From Beroe ovata (taxonomy: Eukaryota; Ctenophora; Nuda; Beroida; Beroidae): a stretch of 17,754 nt of DNA. The stretch spans positions 138,810-156,563 of the forward strand of contig CAMPET010000120.1 of the NCBI GenBank assembly GCA_946803715.1, read 5' to 3'. The first letter of the stretch is position 1; every line of letters starts with the position of its first letter. Below the pieces are notes generated by a model. The model was not told where the DNA came from and made no database searches. It saw only the letters and a list, made by a program, of their open reading frames with translations. A program made the translations under genes and the position numbers. Shown piece after piece: positions 8,161 to 16,750 of the stretch.

Positions 8161-9400
8161 TCTGTGCAGCGCATGACGTCAATCTGTCACGTGACTACTG
8201 ACTGAGCTGAAGCGGTGGAGGTCACGTGACTTTCACACCATGTCTTGGTTGAGCCATGCACATGCACAAAAAACGGAGATTCAATTTGCTTATCTGCGCG
8301 GAGGCGTTGTAGCGAAAATGAAAGACAAGTTTTATCATCTGAACCCTCTGCGATCACGCGATGTTCATCAGTAACTACACGTGGCCACGCGTGGGTAATA
8401 TATATTGTTACTCATGTCCAGGGGTGTGAGCGGTTACGTTATATGATCTCAAGAGCAAATTTAGACGGTCTAGCCTCAATACCAGTCTTTCTTATCGCAG
8501 TGTACTTATCGCAGTGTACTGGTATTGAATAGGTGAAAGTGAAAGTTCGTGACGCACAGCTTGAATGTGGACTTGCAGGAAACCGCGTGCGCGGCTTATA
8601 TTTCTGCACGGTATAATCTATATCTGCGAGTTTATAATTCAATTTCCACTGAACCGTGTTACTTCAGTGTAAATCGAATAATGAAATATTTTCATTGATC
8701 ACGTGACAAGTATTTAAATGATATGCATAGGTATGAAAGTAGTAGCTTAAATGATATGCATAGGTCATCTTTTCACTTTCAATGAAGCAGGTTATCAGTA
8801 ATAATTACCAGATCACGTGACTTGAGTAGTTTTGCGGGTTCCGTAGAGCGATCCATGGCTGCATTTTCTAATCTGAGAGGCATCGCGAAGCGATAAAGAA
8901 AGATGAGCATTTTCAGTCGAACCGGCCTCTGCAAGATAAAGCTATTTTTCATCTATCATGTGACATAATTCGAGTCTGAGCTGGGTGTGAGGTATTTGTT
9001 ATCTCAAGAGCAAATTTGGGCGCACTCCGGCCTATACCATTACCAGTGCACTGGCTTTATAATCTTATCACAGATGAAAGTGAAAGTTCATGACGCATAC
9101 AGCTTAAAAAACTCGGATTTCCAGACTGTGTGCGCGGCTCATATTTCTACAATCTTCACGTGTGAGTTTATAATTCAATTTCCGCTGAACTTTGTTGCTT
9201 CAGCGTAAATTTGATAATTAGTCCGTGCAGTTTTTCATTGATCACGTGACTTTCCTTTGTCACAGTCGCACTGTCACGTGATCACTGATCTCAGGGCAAC
9301 ATGAAGTTATCACTATCAGTTGCCGAATCACGTGATAAAGTTCCCTGGTCGTTGAGTAGTTTCGTTTTCCGTTGCCATGGAACGGGCTTTGACTGATCTT
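8161..9400. promoter_or_regulatory. Distal upstream region of gene A: CACGTG cluster and internal duplication
   Basis: No gene is seen. CACGTG cores occur within 10-mers at 8186, 8221, 8698, 8812, 9241, 9273 and 9327, and more loosely near 8380 and 9157; several read GTCACGTGAC. GAAAGTGAAAG occurs at about 8535 and 9076, and inverted at 8771-8780. A roughly 260-bp unit is repeated directly at about 8440-8707 and 8993-9250; both end in CATTGATCACGTGAC. A small nested repeat, CTTATCGCAGTGTA, lies at about 8490-8519. ATGATATGCATAGGT occurs twice at about 8717-8766. Factors such as USF/MYC/TFE or IRF proteins could bind such words; that is inference. Confidence 0.45.
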
Positions 9401-9405
9401 TTTGG

Positions 9406-9564
9406 GGGGTTCATATATTTTCATAAATTTGTTTGCCGGATATTAACTGTCCCCTGTTTCTTGCGCGCGCCTTCATCGAAGGCCTTCGATGAAGGCGCGC
9501 GCGATAACAGAGAAACAGTGGACAGATATTGATAACATCCGGCAATAATTTGTGGGGTTCATAT
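9406..9564. mobile_element. Fold-back element with 11-bp flanking direct repeats
   Basis: The core 9463-9502 is a perfect 40-bp inverted repeat (GCGCGCGCCTTCATCGAAGG and its complement). It is extended with gaps by GTTTCT/AGAAAC, CTGTCC/GGACAG and outer arms TTGCCGGA (9433-9440) and TCCGGCAA (9538-9545). GGGGTTCATAT flanks it at 9406-9416 and 9554-9564, as a target duplication would. No coding capacity is seen. It shares its core with the element at 10062. Confidence 0.6.
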
Positions 9565-9763
9565 CATCATAGATATCTTTCATAATCATATTATTCATAT
9601 CCACGGAGAATGTTTACTCCAATCGGATTAGGATAGACGAGCACGTGATGCGAGCACGTGTAACTCCGTCATGAAAGTAGTAGTACCTGTACAGCTGTTT
9701 CTTTCGACGCGGGTAAAATTGAGTGTAGCCCGTTATCCCGCTCTTACAAGTTACGAGGACAGG

Positions 9764-9835
9764 GGGGTCAACTATTTATTTTTTTGTTAAGGTAGAAGTT
9801 GATTTTTGAAAAAAACAAAAATATATGTTGACCCC
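9764..9835. repeat. Inverted-repeat element with GGGGTCAAC ends
   Basis: GGGGTCAAC at 9764-9772 and GTTGACCCC at 9827-9835 are perfect complements, followed inward by AT-rich arms (TATTTATTTTTTTGTT and AACAAAAATATAT). It is a small fold-back structure. Confidence 0.6.
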
Positions 9836-9859
9836 GCCCCAAGTACAGCGCTGCAAGTC

Positions 9860-9909
9860 GCGCCGGTATGTGTACAGTGCAGTATACTGCACTGTACACA
9901 TAACGGCGC
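9860..9909. repeat. 50-bp near-perfect palindrome
   Basis: Two 25-bp arms meet between 9884 and 9885 with one mismatch. The inner 36 bp, centred on GCAGTATACTGC, is perfect. There is no spacer, so it could extrude as a cruciform or fold as RNA. CACGTGGCACGTG follows at once (about 9910-9922). Confidence 0.85.
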
Positions 9910-10061
9910 ACGTGGCACGTGCATATTGAACAATGTTACATTAATAAGCTCCTCCAAGTCCATGTTTGCAGGGGGTTTGGAACCCCGCTACCAGTTTAAA
10001 TGCACCTCCTCACTTCACATGGGTATGCATCTGAAAATTGATCGCGAAAAGTAGTGTTGAT

Positions 10062-10134
10062 TTGTCAGATTTTATTTGACCTCTGTTTCGATGAAGGCGC
10101 GCGCGAGAAACAGAGGTCAGATAAAATCTGACAA
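10062..10134. mobile_element. Fold-back element, 28-bp arms
   Basis: Arms 10062-10089 and 10107-10134 pair with one mismatch (arm ends TTGTCAGATT and AATCTGACAA). The 17-nt spacer contains GATGAAGGCGCGCGCGA, the same core as in the element at 9463-9502. Both therefore belong to one small non-coding family. Confidence 0.65.
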
Positions 10135-10700
10135 GTTTTGATAATGTGTAGTCGTGCAACTGAGAGTTGCAGTACTATGCATATCGTAGTCGAGAATACA
10201 TATTTCATAAGTAAACTCTCTATGGTGTATTCCACACACCACTACTACACTGCACGTGCATATTGTCCGTGTGCATATTGTGCATTTCGGCAAATTCGGG
10301 GCGATGATTATGGTGCCACAGAATCTTGATGAAAAAGCTTGCTCGCAGTGCTGCTGAGTAGTGTTGAGTAGACAGAGTTTCACCTTATTGTTAACACAAG
10401 CTGTTATCAGGAGTCATTAAGAGTTCCCTGTTACGCTACAGTACCCAGTTTAGCATTAAGGGCTGCCATGGCATTCAAATTATGGCATTAGAAATTTAGA
10501 CATACTTGTGCTAGTGAACTATAATTGAGACATGTTTGCGCTTGAGAACTAAAATTTGGAATTGAAAAGAAAATAGTTTATGGATAAATTTAAAACTCTA
10601 TACAAAACTGTACTACTACTACTACTACTACTACTATAGTTATATTACTAAAAGTAAACTGAACTAATATAGGTATAAATTAAAACTGTAATTGTTCGCT
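10135..10700. other. Intergenic, no gene seen; (CTA)n microsatellite at 10611-10636
   Basis: AT-rich sequence with short partial repeats (for example CTTGTGCTAGTGAACTA and TTTGCGCTTGAGAACTA around 10505-10552) and about eight CTA/ACT trinucleotides at 10611-10636. The ORFs here have no splice partners or recognisable motifs. Confidence 0.5.
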
Positions 10701-10822
10701 CGACCGTTGTTGATCTTGACCGCTGATATAGGCGGCGCCGAATAACTGGCGCTGTTGTCTGTGTGTGGCAGCGCTTAATCTTATTGGAATGTCTGTGCAA
10801 AGTCCTCGCTGTTATGAGTTAT

Positions 10823-10909
10823 GGCGCTGAAAGTCCGCAGATTAGGCGCTGACAGCCCGCAGTTTAGGCGCTAGGAGACCCACAGTTTAGGCGCTCAAAG
10901 CCCACATGG
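10823..10909. repeat. 22-bp tandem repeat spanning the stop codon of gene B
   Basis: Three degenerate copies of GGCGCTGAAAGTCCGCAGTTTA (10823-10844, 10845-10866, 10867-10889) run into a fourth that is coding (10890-10909). On the minus strand each copy reproduces the last codons (GCTTTGAGCGCC-like) and stop region of gene B. Gene A shows two copies at about 5688-5725. Confidence 0.75.
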
Positions 10910-11996
10910 CGGCGAAGAGTGGGGCAAGGACAGCCACTAGAGCAGCTCCAGAGTTGCAGTTTTCGTAGGTGCAATCAGTACAATCAGCAGCAGTCCAAGT
11001 TTCGTCTGCGGGAGCAGCGGTCTCGGCGGCCGCACATGTTCCACATCCACCAGCGATGAGGGTGGCATCTTTACCGGTGTAGGTCTTGCTGGCTCTGTGG
11101 GGGGGGTGTGTGTGTGCGCAATGATAGCAGCTAAAATCGGGAGCAGAAGGGTGCATGGTGTATCAATCTCATCAATATCATGGGAGGTGCATCATATATC
11201 AAAATATGGAATATAATGATATGTACGTTGTATATTAATGCTGATTATAGCACTCACCCGAAACACGACACTGTGGGGGCAGCTGTGCAAGCTGTGGCAA
11301 CTCCTTTCACATGGCATGTGAAGGCGATTAGGGGGGCAGAGTAGGTGTTGCACTCGCTGGCATCTTTGCCCGCTGCCCAAGCGTCGCATGTGACGCATGA
11401 GTCAGCTTTATCGTCTGGGCAGGCTCCGCAACCGTAATCCAAATAAGTGTTGTTTGCGACTTCAGACTTCGGCCTGTGCAGGATCATGATGATATATGAG
11501 TAAATTGAAGCTGCGCATCGTCATATTTCATCAATTGTATGGTGCGCACTATGTTCGAAAAGTACTTATTTAACGATTATATGAAGTGATAAATCCTATG
11601 GTTTTTTTTGGTGTTACTGTTATTACGTCAGTTACTTACGAGTGGCACTTTGCAGCGGCCTTGGCGGCAGCTTCATCAGCGCCTGAAGATTCGCAGGATA
11701 CTGGACTGGAAGTTTCACCTGATAATAAGTATATTATGCCCTTGCCTGTGTATGTGTGGGTATGTGTGTGTCTGTATGTGTGTTCGTGTGTATGTGTTTG
11801 TATGTATGCGTGGAGGGTGTATGTGTGTGTGTTCGTGTGTATGTGTATGTGTGTATGTGTGGAGGGTGTGCGTGTGTGTTTGTAATTACAGTCTGAACTT
11901 ACCGCTAACACAAGTGAAAGTGTGTTTCACATTTTCATCTTGACCGAAAACGGCAGATGCTGCAAGCACCAACAGGATAACAGCTCTTGCGAACAT
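10887..11996 (-). CDS. Gene B: secreted, probably GPI-anchored protein with two eight-cysteine modules; paralogue of gene A
   Basis: Four exons: 11996-11903, 11718-11640, 11473-11258 and 11094-10887 (94, 79, 216 and 208 nt), with GT-AG introns of 184, 166 and 163 bp in phases 1, 2 and 2. The 597 nt give 198 residues plus TAA. Residues 1-18 are a signal peptide (VILLVLAASAVFG). Module 1: FTC...VSC...KCH...GCGAC...CVTC...ECN. Module 2: FTC...TAC...SCF...GCGTC...CTDC...NCN. Both have eight cysteines. After CNSGAA comes a hydrophobic GPI-type tail ending ALSA. The phase-2 introns fall two residues after the third cysteine in both modules (KCHS and SCFG), so the modules arose by duplication of an exon-bounded unit. 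Unlike gene A there is one exon 3. The TYENCN ending resembles Ly6/uPAR domains, but that family is not proven. It is tandem to gene A in the same orientation, and a GPI-anchored surface protein is the likely product. Function unknown. Confidence 0.87.
11745..11885. repeat. Degenerate GT-rich satellite in intron 1 of gene B
   Basis: GTGTGTATGTGT-like sequence with two copies of a longer unit containing GTGGAGGGTGT (about 11810 and 11858). It matches the position of the (GT)n tract in gene A. The ORFs across it on both strands are artefacts of the repeat. Confidence 0.85.
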
Positions 11997-12180
11997 ACTC
12001 AAATCTAGAACTGTGATGTTATCACTGTTAACAGTGAAATTTCACTGCTGACACATCGATATTTTGCATCAGGCCGGCATCAAATCTTCAATTATAGGAT
12101 AAAGAACGCACCGATGCCACAGACCACAACAACCAAATCTCATTTGGTTTTTGGAAAAATCTGCAATATAAAAACATCGA
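11997..12180 (-). promoter_or_regulatory. Proximal promoter and 5' UTR of gene B
   Basis: Identical to the gene A flank over 118 bp (11994-12111). It includes TCACTGTTAACAGTGA at 12022-12037 and the overlapping CAGTGAAATTTCACTG at 12032-12047. Upstream, TTTTTATATTG on the minus strand mirrors the TATA-like word of gene A. Confidence 0.6.
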
Positions 12181-12661
12181 TATTATCATTGATTCACTAC
12201 CGACATCGATATTTTAATGAAGGCTGGACGGCCTTTTACCTTAGAAAAATTGAAATTTGAACTCGAAGTCTATGGAAAATTGAGACTTCTTCGCAATTTT
12301 GAAAACGGGTAGAACAGTAGAAAGGTGTTGATAGAAAATAAAGCTGAGGTCGAAGTGGTTCGACTGATATTCTCTGGTGCATTCTCTGGTTCATATAGTA
12401 ACGGGGAACATCGCGTGATCTGTAACGCGTGATCGGTCACGTGACTTATGTGAGCGCTTTGGTCACGTGGCATCGCGACTACGATTGTTGAACTCAGACC
12501 ATCTGTAGCTGATGCCACTCAAAGATGAGCATAGTTATGCTTTCAGATATAAGTGATAAAATGCAAAATTGCCACTGCTGTGTCCATTCGCTGGTCTGCA
12601 AAATATGGAAATACCAGCACAGAACACGAGTTTTCGCCTATTTTACCGTGGCCGTATATTA
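12181..12661. promoter_or_regulatory. Distal upstream region of gene B
   Basis: Similarity to the region upstream of gene A continues (for example CATTCTCTGGTTCATAT near 12380 and 8120, and GGGGAACATCGCGTGATCTG). CACGTG palindromes occur at 12436-12445 (GTCACGTGAC) and 12462-12471. No gene is seen. Confidence 0.4.
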
Positions 12662-12707
12662 ACGCTTACCCTAACCCTTCGATACGCTTACCCTAACCCT
12701 TCGATAC
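12662..12707. repeat. 22-bp direct repeat with telomere-like CCCTAACCC
   Basis: ACGCTTACCCTAACCCTTCG occurs at 12662 and again at 12684, in units of 22 bp. Only one CCCTAACCC per unit, so it is not a telomere tract. Confidence 0.8.
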
Positions 12708-12736
12708 AGCAAAGGCACTTTTTAGCTTTGTTTAGT

Positions 12737-12893
12737 CGGGATCCACGTAATGACCCATTAGTTCAGATTCATGCATTATGTGGATCAGGAGGGTCACTCA
12801 AATCCGACTTGACCCCCAGAGAAGCGCAACGTGGATCAGAAGGGCCACCTAAGATGAGCCCTGTGATCCACGTCCCTCCCGATCCACCATAGT
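12737..12893. repeat. Element with direct and inverted GTGGATCA motifs
   Basis: GTGGATCAGGAGGGTCAC (about 12779) and GTGGATCAGAAGGGCCAC (about 12832) are direct copies. GGGATCCACGT (about 12739) and TGATCCACGTCCCT (about 12861) are inverted. The right half can form a hairpin with GTGGATCA/TGATCCAC ends. It may be a small mobile element, but clear termini are lacking. Confidence 0.45.
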
Positions 12894-13129
12894 TTACTGT
12901 TACCGCGTGAGTCACGTGCCATACCTAACATTGTATTTGTATAACACTCATTATAACAGCCATGTTTAACACATAATTACACGGGCTCCTTGACGCAGAT
13001 TTGATAAACACGCTCAATTATACCCGCTAGACAACAGCTATATAATGCGTAATAGTGAAAATGAAAGTCTTATCCAAGCTTTATCATGTGATATTTGCTA
13101 GGAATCTCATGTTGACCGTGGAGTTTATC

Positions 13130-13265
13130 CATGAAACGACCGAAGTCATGATTTTGGCCGAAGCCAATAATCTCGGTCAAACTTCGGCAAACTTTTGCCG
13201 AAACCGAAGCCGAATGTCAGAAAAGAGCCGAAGTTTGCCTTAGCCGAAGCTTCGGTCGTTTCATG
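13130..13265. mobile_element. MITE-like element with 16-bp perfect terminal inverted repeats
   Basis: CATGAAACGACCGAAG (13130-13145) and its exact complement (13250-13265) bound 136 bp. Inside are repeated GCCGAAG and CTTCGGC words in both orientations. No ORF of note. I cannot define a target duplication. Confidence 0.65.
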
Positions 13266-13379
13266 TGTATATCATTACGATTGTCGATTATGGCCGGGGT
13301 ACGTATTTCAAAAACATCACATACTACGCCGTATATCTAGAGCCAATTTTTTGACGTATCATTAATATTATCAGCAGAG

Positions 13380-13720
13380 GGTTATGCTACAATCTTAAGA
13401 GTAAATTTTGATCGGCTCCTCAATATCATGATGTCTTATCAGTGCTATTATAGTTGATGGAAGTGAAAGTTAAACATGATGCGCAGTCTGACTTTAGGCC
13501 CAGGTGTGATCAGCGTTTTACTGCTCGGAGCCAACGGTCATGTCGAGCTATAAACGCGTACAGATGTTCATTGATCACGTGACTCATATGTGTCACGTGA
13601 CTCATTTGTGTCACGTGATTCCAGACCTTAACACGATCCATCCAATTTTACGCCGAGCGCGCACTCATTGTTACCAGGTGGCATTGCTATAATAATACAG
13701 GTGTATCACGTGACAGTGCC
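13380..13720. promoter_or_regulatory. Relic of the gene A upstream unit with three spaced CACGTG sites
   Basis: From about 13380 to 13583 the sequence matches the ~260-bp upstream unit of gene A (AAGAGTAAATTTTGATCGG, GGAAGTGAAAGTT, ATTGATCACGTGAC). CACGTG lies at about 13575, 13593 and 13611, spaced 18 bp, and again at 13707. This is the right limit of the A/B paralogous segment. Confidence 0.4.
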
Positions 13721-14638
13721 CCCCCCCATGTGACGATGTCATGCTCGACCAGTTTCGCTTTATATATTCCTGAGCCGCGCTGAACATTGAACAATGCTGT
13801 TCGATCGCAGCCATCATCTTCATCGTAATCACAGGAGCCATGATGGTAATAAATGTGTCATGTTACAAAATTACTGACCTCTAACGTAACCGAAATTTCC
13901 GTCTAGATTGGAGCGGGATGGATGACTATAACTCCACGTGTCTCATTTGGGGTGATGATCATGAAATTCGATTTCATGGTGGGAAATGATAATTATATCT
14001 TGGCTCCACAAAGTCTAAAACTCCAATGTGCAGCTTTGTGAAGCTTTGCACGCCCCAGCTGTTCTCATGTACGGGAATTGAATCAAGTTACCTCAACTGA
14101 TGAATGGGGTTCTTATTGGAAATAAAATTCTCCATGTTACGGAGATGTAAAATTGTGCGCACGTTTCGCGCACACGGGCGCCTCTTGAAGTAATATTCTG
14201 TGATCTCAAATATGATTTAAAATGTCGCATAGAAACAAGAATGCGGGCGCAACTTTAAATAAGTGTGGGAGAATGAGATCGGCTATGCGCAGCGCAGGAA
14301 CGAAGATTTTTGAAATCATTGAAATCAAAAATTGTCCTTGTGAGTCGTATTTCAATCTGATTCTCTGTCTGATTTGAGGGTCACAATTAGCGGCTACAGT
14401 AACCATGTAACACACGGTTATTAAATGTTTCACACATGGTATTGGTTATCACATTTTATACATATTAAGAATTGGCTCCATATAAACATCCACTATCCAC
14501 AAGTCATCTGAGATGCCTAGATAGTGAGTGTGAGAAAGTCCCATCTCGAGTACTGAAGTGATGATCTTGATCACGTGGGATCAATCTGGGGCAGAATGGT
14601 GTGTGTGTGTGGGGGGGGGGGAGGGGGGCTAAAACGAG
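13671..14638. repeat. Block 1, first copy (second copy 16634-17754)
   Basis: The two copies are collinear from TTACCAGGTGGCATTGCTA to a terminal GT microsatellite (14599-14610 here, followed by a G run). They show frequent substitutions and indels. No intact gene is seen. The counterpart of the short plus-strand ORF of the second copy lacks its ATG (CTG at about 13793) and has in-frame stops. Confidence 0.85.
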
Positions 14639-15290
14639 GAATTATCGTAGACACCTGTGTCCTGTACCATGGACATTCTTTTAGAAAATAAAATACCTGT
14701 AGTCCCCGGCTGTTTTTAGGCGGGATTCTGCATTTTTTAAACTGTGTTCAAGATAATTACACAGTTTTATAAATGTGGCGCGATGAATGATATCTTGGGT
14801 ATTTTAATCTGATTAGGATAGACGACCACGTGTTGGGAGCATCTGAAACTCCCCCATGAGTTTTGACTCGAGTAAAATCTACTGCCTTTGAGCCGCCAGG
14901 GGCGTATCCATTGGATTCGCGGGTCCCCCCTTTTGAAATCAAAATCTTGGAAAAAATTGAGAGGTATGAAAGTACACTCGGTCAGCGATCCCCCCTCCAT
15001 TTTCCATTCTAGCTGCAATACTATGTCGTGGACTATGCCAAAACGATCACTCGTTCTCTCGGTTTTGGTCATTTTGATTGCAATTGTGGATTATTTTTCC
15101 CAGGGGACCGGTGATTTTATCACGTTAGTAGGTACTTTAGTACTATGATCAGCTATTTCCAATATTATCGGAATTTCCATTATAATCGGAAATTATAAAT
15201 AACGTCAAACAAATGCGGTAAAAGTGATTTCCGAATCTATTTTGAAGGTTTGATCAAAACTCCTGAATTTGAAAATTGTGAAACACTCAC
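14639..15290. repeat. Block 2, first copy (second copy 15891-16591)
   Basis: The copies are collinear from ATTATCGTAGACACCTGTGTC to GATCAAAACTCCTGAATTTGAA. They share TTTATAAATGTG and GATTAGGATAGACGACCACG; a related GATTAGGATAGACGAGCACG lies at about 9626. Indels are frequent except around the short ORF at 15023. Confidence 0.85.
15023..15148 (+). CDS. Short ORF with a membrane or signal segment, 41 residues (low support)
   Basis: I do not recognise it. MSWTMPKRS is followed by a hydrophobic run (LVLSVLVILIAIV) and YFSQG, resembling a signal peptide or anchor. The block 2' copy (16296-16400) has three substitutions and no indel over the first 34 codons, while nearby flanks contain indels. 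It could be the first exon of a longer gene or chance. No partner exon is found. Confidence 0.25.
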   Translation: MSWTMPKRSLVLSVLVILIAIVDYFSQGTGDFITLVGTLVL

Positions 15291-15890
15291 TTGAGAAGCG
15301 CTCTAGTGTGAAGTCTCAGCTGCAACAGACTCTACTAACTGTAGTGAATAACAAAATACCTAACATAATTATAACACACTTACATAAATTGTTGTAATTG
15401 TCATGTTCAAGTACTAATAAATAGTACATACAGAACTTGAATTACTGTTTTGGCAGGTTGCCAAGCCCGGCGATGTTACACGAGGTAACCATGGTAACGA
15501 TCGGCACTACAATTGACACTGTACCTAATGCTAAGGGCGGGGAGAGTATCGCTTGGGATGGAGGTATATATATAGTGATCGCGGTGATGACTGTCATCCT
15601 TAAACAGTCATCAGTTGACAGTCATCACTCATCAGTTATGATTGTCTCATGAGATGAAATAGCGGTTGACATGTAAGCGGTTCGTCATTCGTGTATGCGC
15701 TGATCACCGCTGTTATAGCGGTTTCGGCGTTGTTCTGTAGTCAACGGAAAATGGCGATATTGTTAAGTCGACTTGTGCGGCACTGAAGAAAAACAATGCA
15801 AAACTAAAATGTCCCAGTGAATATGCTTGGGTCGCTATTTATTGAGGTTCTTATTAGTCCAGCCTTTTTTTGAAATCACCTGGAACTGCN
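15291..15890. other. Unique tail of block 2, no gene seen; inverted repeat at 15584-15628, N at 15890
   Basis: GTGATGACTGTCA (15584-15596) and TGACAGTCATCAC (15616-15628) are perfect 13-bp arms, with further CAGTCATCAG repeats between them. The plus-strand ORF at 15437-15652 runs through this repeat. The N at 15890 directly precedes block 2'. Confidence 0.5.
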
Positions 15891-16591
15891 GAAATTATCG
15901 TAGACACCTGTGTCTTGTGCCACTGCCATGGACATTCTTTTTGAAAACATAGCATGTAATATGAAATATGCCTGTTTTTAGGCGGGATTCTGCATATCTT
16001 AAACTGTGTTGTGTTCATAATAATTACACAGTTTTATAAATGTGACGCGATGAATGATATCTTGGGTATTTTATCTGATTAGGATAGACGACCACGTGTT
16101 GCGAGCAGCTGACACCCCCTCTTCAGTTTTGACTCGAGTAAAATCTGGTGCCTTTGAGCCCAGGGGCATATCCATGGGATCCGCATATCCCCCCTTTTGG
16201 AATCAAAATCTTAGAAAAATTGAGAGGTTATACGAGCGGCTCTCATGAAAGTACACTCGGTCAGCGACCCCCCCTCCATTTTCCATATACCAGCTATGTC
16301 GTGGACTATGCCAAAACGATCACTCGTTCTCTCGGTTTTGGTAATTTTGATTGCAATTGTGGTTTATTTTTCCCAGGGGGCCGGTGATTTTATCACGTAG
16401 GTACTTTAGTACTATGATCAGTTATTTCCAATATTATCGGAAATAATTTATTTCCAATATTATTTTCAATATTATCGGAATTTCCAATATTATCGGAAAT
16501 TGTATATAACGTCAAACAAATGCGGTAAAATTGATTCCCGAATCTATTTTTAAGGTATGATCAAAACTCCTGAATTTGAAGATTTCTTATT
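15891..16591. repeat. Block 2', second copy, bounded by N on both sides
   Basis: It lies exactly between the N at 15890 and the N at 16592 and repeats 14639-15290 with indels. It contains extra AATATTATCGGAAATA-type repeats at about 16425-16500. Confidence 0.85.
16296..16400 (+). CDS. Second copy of the short signal-like ORF, 34 residues (low support)
   Basis: It matches the ORF at 15023 with V for D and A for T plus one silent change. It ends early at TAG because of a 4-base difference after codon 34. The conserved hydrophobic run could be a signal peptide or anchor. That the frame diverges at the end argues against a conserved complete protein. Confidence 0.22.
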   Translation: MSWTMPKRSLVLSVLVILIAIVVYFSQGAGDFIT

Positions 16592-16750
16592 NGTGACATG
16601 GCCCCCGGCCCCCCTGCCCCATGTGACGATGTGTTACCAGGTGGCATTGCTAATGCTATAAAACAGGTGTATCACGTGACATGGCCCCCCCATGTGACGA
16701 TGTCTTGTTCATTGTTCGACCAGTTTCGTTTCATATATTCCTGAGCCGCC

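Noticed and set aside
8245-8532. 95-codon plus-strand ORF upstream of gene A
   Set aside because: Runs through the duplicated upstream unit and its frame is not kept in the second unit.
11586-11943. Plus- and minus-strand ORFs rich in CVCVCV or HTHTHT
   Set aside because: GT/CA-rich intron sequence of gene B read in other frames, overlapping true exon 2.
12662-12707. Interstitial telomere
   Set aside because: Only two copies of a 22-bp unit with a single CCCTAACCC each, not a tandem hexamer tract.
14206-14433. 75-codon minus-strand ORF in block 1, and the 63-codon plus-strand ORFs opposite it
   Set aside because: Frame is lost in the sister copy through indels near the middle.
14767-15072. 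101-codon minus-strand ORF in block 2
   Set aside because: Broken by indels in the sister copy, so not maintained as protein.
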